Shown piece after piece: positions 8,219 to 15,012 of a stretch of DNA of 17,193 nt. The stretch is from CAZXVW01 sp964644025 (GTDB lineage Bacteria > Acidobacteriota > Terriglobia > Bryobacterales > Bryobacteraceae). The first letter of the stretch is position 1. Every line of letters begins with the position of its first letter. The stretch lies in assembly GCA_964644025.1 (NCBI GenBank), contig CAZXVW010000084.1, positions 1 to 17,193 on the forward strand, given 5' to 3'. Below the pieces are notes generated by a model. It saw nothing but the letters and a program-made list of their open reading frames with translations. It searched no databases and had not been told where the DNA came from. The translations under genes were made by a program, and so were the position numbers.

Positions 8219-10639
8219 TCAGTTCACCCACACAGGGCTGGAGAACGCCTTGTTCGTGTCGAGCTGCTCCATGCGCAAGTAGTAGTAGTCGCCGGGCTTC
8301 AAACGCTCGCGATCCCGATATTCCAGGTTCACGTCCATCGGACCTTCCGGGTTGACAAGTTCGCACTCCAGGAAAAGCGCCGGCTTGACACCCATCTTCT
8401 TCATGTAGGAGTGCTGCACCCGGTCCGAGGTCTGGCTCCAGGAGAAGTAGCCGTCGGCGCGGAGTTTGTCCAGAGGAATCGAGGCATCGAACACACCCAG
8501 CCCCTGGGGATCATCCAGGTGGAAGTGGAGCGGACCGTTCGCCTCGGAAATATCGACCAGGAAACCGTCGCGGTCATTGGAGACGGCGGCCGTTCTCCAC
8601 TTGATACCGTCATCATCCTGGACGACGTACTCGAAGGCCTGGTCCAGGTTCACCGTTTTCCGCAGTCGCAGTCGGCCGGCCGCCGGCCGCAGCTCACCTT
8701 GCGTGAGGCCCACCGCGGCGCGTCGCTGGTAGACATTATCCCCCCAAACCACCCGCAACAGCTTGCCGCGGTTACGGGCCGGGTGCTCCGAGTAGATCAC
8801 CTTGCAGTTTTTCAGCAGGTCCACCCGGACGATAGGCGCCGTGCCGGAAACCCGAGCCATAATGTGCGCTTCTTTGTTGAGCGCCGAGGAAATCTCCCCG
8901 CCCATCGGCTCCCCATTCACCTCGAAGCCGAGCAGGATTCGCTGGTGGCCTGTGACGGCGAAGGTGCGGCGCTGGTACAGGCCGTTCCAAACGTCTTTCC
9001 GGTCTCTGCCGAAAGCATAGACGCCGGCCAGGGCGTTCGTCATGGTGTAAATGAGACCCGGGTAAGCATTGCCCATCAAGCAGCTCGTGTGCGTATCGCC
9101 GGCGCCAATCACACCTTGCCGCAAGCCTGCCTGCAGGTGTTTCTGCCAGGATTCCTCGAATACACCGTGCACCGAGGCGACCTCGAACAAGCGCTCGACG
9201 CGGGGCACCGGCCGGTGGGTCCAATCGGGCGGCCCGCCGCCAATGTGCGCGATCGCCAGCACCGGCACTTTGGCGCGCTGCGCGATTTCGAGCATCCTGC
9301 TGATCGGCGCCATGGGATGATTGGGATCGAGCTGCATCGTGGTCTTGGCCCGGTCGGCGTTGTAGTAAAGGTTGTGGTGACCGCCAACCCTGGTGCCGAC
9401 GCTATACTCGTAAGCAAGGAAAGTCACCAGGCCTTCCCAGCCATTCATGAGCTTGGTGGCTTTCTCCAGCTCCGGCCAGTTCTCGCTGGGCCAGCGCTGC
9501 TCACCCATGTGAAAGGCGGGACCGGTAACGCTCATCGGCATGTGGTGCGGGGTGATGGCGGCAAAATCCAGGAGCCCCACGCGCCGGCCATAAAGATACA
9601 GCTCCACGAACACGCCCCGGCCATCGTGCAGATAGGTGTGCTGGTGCAGTTCGCCATAATAGACGCGGCGGACGGGATGGCGCTCCACCCAGACCGGGTT
9701 GCTGACACCCTTGATGCGGCCGTCGGCGGTCTCGATACCGATGCGCACCACTCCTTCCTCCTGCGGCGCCATGAAATCGCGGGCCACGTAATGCAGGAGC
9801 CTAGGATCATAGTGGAACGTCCCGGCGGAAACATTGCCGGAGGTCACGCGGAAGGACAAACCCTCGTGATTCTTGGCCAAAGAGGACCACTCATCAAGAG
9901 GGACGATTTCCACCGGAAACTTGTCGCCCACAGCTACAATCGCGGGAGCTTTCACGCGGAGCTTCCGCAGGGGTCCTCCCGTGACCTTCATGGCGGCGTC
10001 ACCGGCATAGCCGAGCACCTTGTTGTTCCTGGTGATGACGATGCGGAAATTGAACAGGTGCTCTTCATACCGCTGCATCCGCACGCCTTTCGGTCCGCCC
10101 AGGTCGAACAGCACCTTGTCACCGCTGGTCAACCGCCCCTGCTCGATGGTAACGGCGGCCGTCTTCCGGTACGGGAACACCGAGGGGGTGTTCCGCTGCA
10201 CCCAGTTGGTGAACTTCCGCGTCTTTGCTTTCACCGCCGGGTTAGTGAACTCGACGCCGAAATAAGCAGGCGCGTTCGGGTCCGTGACCTGGAACTCTTC
10301 GACGTCGCTGGTGAAGTGCTTCCAGACCTCGATCGTCATGCCGGTCTCGATCGGCATGTCCCCCACCGTGTACTCAACCCGGATGCGGGCGCGCTGGCCT
10401 GCCTCGACGACGGGGGAACTCAGCAACCGCACGGTCCCGTGCAGCGGGAAACCCTCCGGGAAGTTACAGCCGGGCCGGTATTCGATCGGCATGAATGCCG
10501 GATCCGGAGCGGCGGGAGGCGACGGCTGGGAAACCAGCCGGCTGGCCAGGAAGCCGCCGCCGGTCAGAACCACCAGCAGCCCCGCCAGCAACATGGGCCG
10601 TTTTCTGGTTGTAGAACGAGCAAGGCTATTTTCCGACAT
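8219..10639 (-). CDS. Membrane-anchored DUF3604/PHP-like metallohydrolase
   Basis: This 806-residue protein has a single N-terminal membrane anchor (about 15-35, MLLAGLLVVLTGGGFLASRL) and is probably exported. Residues 60-320 are beta-rich with Ig-like character. A PHP-superfamily-like metal-dependent hydrolase core of the DUF3604 kind follows: GELHQHT with H332 and H334, D339, DFAAITPHH with H365-H366, E411 (AYEYS), H421, H465 (IAHIGGG), H491 and GDTHT with D515 and H517. These match in order the metal ligands of PHP phosphoesterases, in slightly divergent form (TPHH for TDHH). A beta-rich C-terminal half of about 290 residues follows. The substrate is unknown. The start ATG at 10639 follows a -10 box by six bases. 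It lies 51 bp after the upstream propeller gene but has its own promoter. Confidence 0.8.
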   Translation of the reverse strand: MSENSLARSTTRKRPMLLAGLLVVLTGGGFLASRLVSQPSPPAAPDPAFMPIEYRPGCNFPEGFPLHGTVRLLSSPVVEAGQRARIRVEYTVGDMPIETGMTIEVWKHFTSDVEEFQVTDPNAPAYFGVEFTNPAVKAKTRKFTNWVQRNTPSVFPYRKTAAVTIEQGRLTSGDKVLFDLGGPKGVRMQRYEEHLFNFRIVITRNNKVLGYAGDAAMKVTGGPLRKLRVKAPAIVAVGDKFPVEIVPLDEWSSLAKNHEGLSFRVTSGNVSAGTFHYDPRLLHYVARDFMAPQEEGVVRIGIETADGRIKGVSNPVWVERHPVRRVYYGELHQHTYLHDGRGVFVELYLYGRRVGLLDFAAITPHHMPMSVTGPAFHMGEQRWPSENWPELEKATKLMNGWEGLVTFLAYEYSVGTRVGGHHNLYYNADRAKTTMQLDPNHPMAPISRMLEIAQRAKVPVLAIAHIGGGPPDWTHRPVPRVERLFEVASVHGVFEESWQKHLQAGLRQGVIGAGDTHTSCLMGNAYPGLIYTMTNALAGVYAFGRDRKDVWNGLYQRRTFAVTGHQRILLGFEVNGEPMGGEISSALNKEAHIMARVSGTAPIVRVDLLKNCKVIYSEHPARNRGKLLRVVWGDNVYQRRAAVGLTQGELRPAAGRLRLRKTVNLDQAFEYVVQDDDGIKWRTAAVSNDRDGFLVDISEANGPLHFHLDDPQGLGVFDASIPLDKLRADGYFSWSQTSDRVQHSYMKKMGVKPALFLECELVNPEGPMDVNLEYRDRERLKPGDYYYLRMEQLDTNKAFSSPVWVN

Positions 10640-10645
10640 GTGTAC

Positions 10646-10651
10646 ATTCTA
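10646..10651 (-). promoter_or_regulatory. -10 box placing transcription start at the ATG of the PHP-like gene
   Basis: On the minus strand TAGAAT (10651-10646) is followed by six bases and then the ATG at 10639, so a normal -10 to start distance puts the first transcribed base at or next to the A of ATG: a leaderless mRNA. The -35 region (about 10670) is poor. Confidence 0.45.
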
Positions 10652-10690
10652 AGCCAGAAAACGGCCCCTTTCTAATGCGGGCTGCCTGTC

Positions 10691-12910
10691 CTACCGCACC
10701 ACCACTTTGGCCACCGCCTGGTTTTCGAACAGATCCTCGACACGAACGGCCATGGTGTGCTCACCGGGCGAAACATTGTCGAGCGACAGCCGGTAGTCGA
10801 GTTGCGGGGCATCGGACAGCTTCGTCACCGGCTCGACCAGCGTCCACTCACCGCCATCGAGCGAGTATTCGGCGCGCCGGATGGTGCTGTGGGTGTCCAC
10901 GGCGCGCCACTGCGCGGTGACCCGGCCACCGCTCATGGAAGCCTCCAGATTTTCGATTGCGGGAGCGGTGTTGTCGACGAGAAACGGTTCGCCTTCCAAA
11001 GAGGCGGTGAGCGCCTCCTGCGGCGGATTGTCCGGCGCATCAGAAGCCGTGACGCGCAACCGGTACTCGCCGTCCGGATACGCCGTGGAATCCCAGCTCA
11101 GGTAAGCGTCCTTGAGATGGTCTTTCAGCAGTTTCCACTCGGTTTCCTGCTCGCCCCGGATCTCGACCTTGTAGGTGAGTTCGTCGTCATTGTCGTCCTC
11201 GGCGAGCCAGCGAGCGCCGATGTAGCCCTTGGCATACTGCATTGACAAGGTACGAGTGGTGGTAATCGGCTTCGGAGTTGTGGCCTGTTTGGCGCCGCCC
11301 AGCGGAGGCAGGGTCAGGTTCTTGGTTTTCGTGAGGGTGAGGGTCTGCGGCGGAAAGCGGTAGTTCGGCGGTGTCGCCGCGATCTTACGGACCACGGGCG
11401 CCACGTTCTTGTTCAGGTAGGAAACCTGGACCGAACTCACTTCCGGAACAACGTCGGCCGCCTCGCCGGCGACGAGCGTCAGGCGGTATTGCAAAAACCG
11501 CGCGGGCGGAGCCGTCACTCGCCCGCCATCGGCGGTGACATTGACCGGCGACCACTCGCTCCAGTTCTGCTGCGGGCGGTTCAGGTTGCCGCTGCGTGTC
11601 TCCACCGTAATGCGGCCGCCCGCGGTGCGGCCTCGGTATTTCAGCCGGCCCCAGTAGGAAAAACGCCCGGCGTCGAGGACCTCCCCGGTGAACGTCCCGC
11701 GGTCCTCCAGTTGCGGACCGATCGAGTACAGCTTCCCGATGTTGCCGGTGACGGCGTACAAGCCGCCGCCGGCGCCGGCCCGGACCTCCGTCACCTGCGA
11801 CGGGGGCAGCTTCACCAACAGCGTCGAAAGATGATCGGAATCCAGGCGGTAGATCCGCCCCTCGTTTCCCGTACCGATGACGGCGCGGCCTTTACTGTCG
11901 ATGGCGATCGAATAGACAATTTGCTCCTTGTGGCTCCAGACCAGGTGGGGAGAGCCGTCGGGTTCAATCCGGTACACTTCCGATCCCCCGGTGATGCGGG
12001 TCCGCAAGCCGGACACCGTCACGGGAGTGACCGGCGTCACGCTCACCGTGGTGGTCACAGACGGAGATTGGGCCGCGGGCGCCGTCAGGCTGGGTTTCGG
12101 AGTCGCCGGGACGGGCTGCGCCGGCAGCGGAACCCTCCTGGCTGGCTTTTTCGCGCCCACTCCGGCCGCGTATATGGCGCCGTCCGGGGCCACCGCCACC
12201 GAGGTGATCTCGCTCTTGGAGGACTGGTAGAGAACAAATGCTTTCCCGGCCGGAGAGATCCGCAGGATCAGGCCGGCTGGTTCGGTTCCGGCAATCAGGT
12301 TGTCACTGGCGTCGACGGCCAGCGAGCGCACGTGTGTCTCCCCGGTTTTGAAGAACACCGAGCCGCGCCCGTCCGATGAAACCCGGTAAATCTCACCGGC
12401 GTCCCCGGTGCCCAGGTAGAGTTCGCCGCGGCTGTTGAAAACCATCGCCCAGATGTAGTTCACCTGGGGGTCGTAAAAGAGTTCGGATCCACCGGCGGCC
12501 GAAATCCTGTAGACCTTGCCGTCCGGCGAAGTGGCGGCGAAGACCTCATCTTTTTCATTGACCGCGATCGCCTGGACCTGGAGACCCTGCAGTTCCGCCA
12601 GGGTCTCGGCTTTGCCGCTGGGGGTAACGCGGAACAGCTTTGCCGCCCGGGACCCGGGTCCGCCCCCGCCGACGTAGAGGTTCCCTTTCGAATCGGCGGC
12701 CACCGTCCACAGCACGGCCAGGGAAGAGTCCAGCACCTGCTCGCATTTCGGAGCGAGAAACAAGCGGCCGTCGCTTCTCAGCGAGAGCTTGTCGAGGGTG
12801 CCCTTGACGAAGTCAGCTTCCGTGGCGTGCTGCCAGGTCTTGGTTTCCACGGCGGAAGCGGAAACGCCCGCCGATACAAGGGCGAAAATAATGAACAAGG
12901 TTTTTCGCAT
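10691..12910 (-). CDS. Secreted beta-propeller protein with C-terminal Ig/fibronectin-like domains
   Basis: This 739-residue protein is predicted to be exported, with a signal peptide at about 1-20 (KTLFIIFALVSAGVSASA). Residues 60-400 contain about seven propeller-like repeats built on the pattern V-D-S-K-G-x-L-Y-x-G-x-G...G-x-I-Y-R-V (for example near 70-95, 115-137, 155-178, 195-219, 235-250, 333-356, 372-395). A Pro/Thr/Val-rich low-complexity insert at about 252-305 breaks the propeller between blades. Residues 410-500 form a beta-rich discoidin- or lectin-like module. Residues 560-739 hold Ig/FnIII-like modules (YPDGEYRLRVTASD at 611-624, LVDNTAPAI at 644-652, SPGEHTMAVRVED at 714-726). 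I do not recognise a named family or an active site; binding or sensing is the natural guess. It is the second gene of an operon, 11 bp after the S55-like gene, and lacks a strong ribosome binding site. Confidence 0.75.
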   Translation of the reverse strand: MRKTLFIIFALVSAGVSASAVETKTWQHATEADFVKGTLDKLSLRSDGRLFLAPKCEQVLDSSLAVLWTVAADSKGNLYVGGGGPGSRAAKLFRVTPSGKAETLAELQGLQVQAIAVNEKDEVFAATSPDGKVYRISAAGGSELFYDPQVNYIWAMVFNSRGELYLGTGDAGEIYRVSSDGRGSVFFKTGETHVRSLAVDASDNLIAGTEPAGLILRISPAGKAFVLYQSSKSEITSVAVAPDGAIYAAGVGAKKPARRVPLPAQPVPATPKPSLTAPAAQSPSVTTTVSVTPVTPVTVSGLRTRITGGSEVYRIEPDGSPHLVWSHKEQIVYSIAIDSKGRAVIGTGNEGRIYRLDSDHLSTLLVKLPPSQVTEVRAGAGGGLYAVTGNIGKLYSIGPQLEDRGTFTGEVLDAGRFSYWGRLKYRGRTAGGRITVETRSGNLNRPQQNWSEWSPVNVTADGGRVTAPPARFLQYRLTLVAGEAADVVPEVSSVQVSYLNKNVAPVVRKIAATPPNYRFPPQTLTLTKTKNLTLPPLGGAKQATTPKPITTTRTLSMQYAKGYIGARWLAEDDNDDELTYKVEIRGEQETEWKLLKDHLKDAYLSWDSTAYPDGEYRLRVTASDAPDNPPQEALTASLEGEPFLVDNTAPAIENLEASMSGGRVTAQWRAVDTHSTIRRAEYSLDGGEWTLVEPVTKLSDAPQLDYRLSLDNVSPGEHTMAVRVEDLFENQAVAKVVVR

Positions 12911-12921
12911 GGGTTCCAGGG

Positions 12922-14784
12922 CTACTTGACTTTGATGGGAAGGGAGTAGCTTCCGTTGACTATCAGGTTAAACGGGATCGCCGTCTGCTGGCGGATGCTC
13001 TCGGCCCGCCTCAGGTAGCGGCGGTTACCGGTCCGCCCGCCCTCGATCACATTGGCGATGGACGCCGGCAGGCTGGGCAGGGACTTGTCCTCGTAATACA
13101 GGGTGGGCCGCGCCTCGACCAGCGAGACGTACAACTGGTTATTGGGGCGTTCCTGATTGATGAGAGACACCGTCTCCGGCAAACCCATGAACCGGTTCAG
13201 CGCCGCTGCCGTGGTCTGCATCCGGTTGAGCGTGGCGGCGTCACTCAGCAGGATCGTGTGGGCGCCTTGCGGAAAGCCAGCCGGGATCTTCACGGTGACA
13301 TCACGCTCAATCCGAGCACCCCGGTAGGGCTGGAGAAAGACCTTCACCGGAACCTGGCCGCCCGGTTCCACTTCGTGCACTTCCGTCCAGGCGGTCTCCA
13401 CTGTCGCCACGCGCCGCTCCGGCAGCACGTCGATGGTAGCGTTGACCCGCCGGAGGTGGGGAGTGTTCACCGCGTTCTTGAACAACCGGGTGAACTTGTC
13501 GGCCCACCACCCGGCCAACTGGATCGGTGCAGGAACGGGAACGTCACCGCCGGCCAGCATGGTGGACAGGGAAAGGTTCTGTCCGCCGTCCAGCTCCACC
13601 TGGCCGCTGAGACGGTAAGTGACCTCGTCGACGAACTCGTTCAATCCGGAGATGGAATTGAACAAAGTGAGCATCATCAGCGTCGGCGTCCATTTCTGCT
13701 GGATGAAGATGTTGAAATGGAAATCCTTCTCTTGCCGTACCGCGTCGTCGCGGCCGAAGGAGCGAACCCTGAGGGTCACCGGGATGGTGGGCGCCTCTTC
13801 TCCCAAAACACCCAGGACACCGCTGTGCCGGTCCTGGCGAAGCGTGCCGACGATTTCGGTGGCGTTGGCGATCTTGTTGGGCTGGTAGGCTGAGGACAAC
13901 ACCATCAGCACTTCCCCCTTGCTCATCGGCATCTTCACCGGCCCGAGGTTAAACAGGGAATGGCCGAAAGCCAGCACGCGCTTCCCGTCGTTGTAGGTGA
14001 CCGTCCCCAGGCCGGTGACGTTCAGGTCTCCGGAAACCAGGACTCCGGCCACCACGTCTCCCGGGCGCAGGGAATCCTTCCACCCGGGGCCGGGCTTCGT
14101 ATTGGCCAGTGCGCCGCCCGCTCCGCCAACCACCGGAGTGACCCCGAGCCGCTCGAACAGTGGCCCGAAAGTGGTCAGGACCCCGGGTTGGAAGCCGGAG
14201 AAGGTGAGCGGGGTCTCGATCGGAACCATCAGCGGCGCTCCCTCCGGGAAGGCGCCGGAGGATCCGCCGGCCGCCACCCGGGCGAGCAATCCATCCGGAA
14301 GCGCGAGCCTCGCGCTCGGGCCCGGCGTTTCCGGACTCCTGGCATCAGCCGGCACGGAGTCGTCGAAATCCGATATCTCGAGCATCTGCTCGGCCGGCGT
14401 GATCCCGCAGATCGCGTCGGGGGAGAAGACGCTCAGCCGGAGCGAGATGGCCCCGGCCAGCTTGCCGTCAATGTAGACGGGGGTTCCGCTCATTCCGCCG
14501 GCCACGTTGGTGCGCTGCACCTTCCCGCCGAGCTTGGCAATGATCACGTCCTGGCCCGGCCCCCAGGCGTTCTTCATCCGGCCGATAATCTCTACCGGCA
14601 CCGGCTCGGGCTCCGTCCCGGAAAATACCGTCCAGGCGACGCCTTTCATTCCCGGGTTGATCTCGGAAGACTTCAAAATCTCGACCGGGCCGATGGCCGG
14701 ACGGGCCGGCGGCGAAGCGGCCGCGGCGACCGGAAGCAGGCCGACAACAGCACCCACCAGCAGCCCAGCGATTGGATGTTTCAT
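12922..14784 (-). CDS. SpoIVB peptidase S55-domain-like secreted protein
   Basis: This 620-residue protein has a signal peptide at about 1-23 (GLLVGAVVGLLPVAAAAS), so it is probably periplasmic or extracellular. The opening (INPGMKGVAWTVFSGTEPE at 42-60) and GGMSGTPVYIDGKLAGAIS at 96-114 are the hallmark of SpoIVB-S55-type serine peptidase domains, with S99 the likely nucleophile. A PDZ-like stretch (LRPGDVVAGVLVSGDLNV, 239-256) leads to VLAFGHSLFNLG, with H275 the candidate catalytic histidine. A beta-rich C-terminal half, about 390-620, has no recognised motif. The ATG at 14784 is preferred over an in-frame TTG at 14814. It has GGGAAGAG six bases upstream and opens directly with the signal peptide. 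It heads an operon with the propeller protein. The family is named after a sporulation protease, but nothing here implies sporulation. Proteolytic activity is inferred. Confidence 0.82.
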   Translation of the reverse strand: MKHPIAGLLVGAVVGLLPVAAAASPPARPAIGPVEILKSSEINPGMKGVAWTVFSGTEPEPVPVEIIGRMKNAWGPGQDVIIAKLGGKVQRTNVAGGMSGTPVYIDGKLAGAISLRLSVFSPDAICGITPAEQMLEISDFDDSVPADARSPETPGPSARLALPDGLLARVAAGGSSGAFPEGAPLMVPIETPLTFSGFQPGVLTTFGPLFERLGVTPVVGGAGGALANTKPGPGWKDSLRPGDVVAGVLVSGDLNVTGLGTVTYNDGKRVLAFGHSLFNLGPVKMPMSKGEVLMVLSSAYQPNKIANATEIVGTLRQDRHSGVLGVLGEEAPTIPVTLRVRSFGRDDAVRQEKDFHFNIFIQQKWTPTLMMLTLFNSISGLNEFVDEVTYRLSGQVELDGGQNLSLSTMLAGGDVPVPAPIQLAGWWADKFTRLFKNAVNTPHLRRVNATIDVLPERRVATVETAWTEVHEVEPGGQVPVKVFLQPYRGARIERDVTVKIPAGFPQGAHTILLSDAATLNRMQTTAAALNRFMGLPETVSLINQERPNNQLYVSLVEARPTLYYEDKSLPSLPASIANVIEGGRTGNRRYLRRAESIRQQTAIPFNLIVNGSYSLPIKVK

Positions 14785-14790
14785 GCGGTT

Positions 14791-14798
14791 CTCTTCCC
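14791..14798 (-). promoter_or_regulatory. Ribosome binding site deciding the S55-like gene start
   Basis: GGGAAGAG on the minus strand is a moderate purine-rich Shine-Dalgarno six bases before ATG 14784. No such site precedes the alternative TTG at 14814. Confidence 0.5.
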
Positions 14799-14848
14799 GA
14801 GTGAAGTCAGCCAACTCTGGCCGTCCCGCGGAGGACGGATCTGATTCT

Positions 14849-14876
14849 ATTATCCTCTAGCCGGTGGAATTGTCAC
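14849..14876 (-). promoter_or_regulatory. Promoter of the S55-like/propeller operon
   Basis: On the minus strand GTGACA (14876-14871), a 16-base spacer and GATAAT (14854-14849) each match sigma-70 consensus at five of six positions. Initiation near 14842 gives a leader of about 58 bases before ATG 14784, in contrast to the near-leaderless genes elsewhere in the window. A short palindrome overlaps the -35 box. Confidence 0.55.
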
Positions 14877-14879
14877 AAT
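14869..14879. promoter_or_regulatory. 11-bp palindrome over the -35 box, possible operator
   Basis: ATTGT-C-ACAAT is a perfect inverted repeat with one central base. It overlaps the -35 element of the S55-like gene and lies in the shared 228-bp region upstream of the divergent Nfn-type gene. It could bind a dimeric regulator, but it is short enough to occur by chance. Confidence 0.3.
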
Positions 14880-15000
14880 CCGGTGTAGTATCTTGAAATT
14901 AGCTCACCCAAGGTTCGGGCTATCCGGACGCCTGAGTCACAGGAACCAGAAACTGAGTTCCCGGCGGTTTTACGCCCCTCAGTCCATACGCAAGAGAGTA

Positions 15001-15007
15001 AGAGGAG
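15001..15007 (+). promoter_or_regulatory. Ribosome binding site of the Nfn-type fusion gene
   Basis: AGAGGAG lies five bases before ATG 15013 and is the best Shine-Dalgarno in the window. It fixes the start of the large fusion gene. Confidence 0.65.
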
Positions 15008-15012
15008 TAGGG

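Noticed and set aside
8411..10675. A 754-codon open frame on the plus strand opposite the PHP-like gene
   Set aside because: It mirrors the PHP-like gene along nearly its whole length. Its translation is rich in His, Arg, Gly and Pro with no recognisable domain, as expected from the antisense of a GC-rich gene.
13960..14844. A 294-codon plus-strand frame
   Set aside because: It is antisense to the S55-like gene. The translation lacks any recognisable motif.
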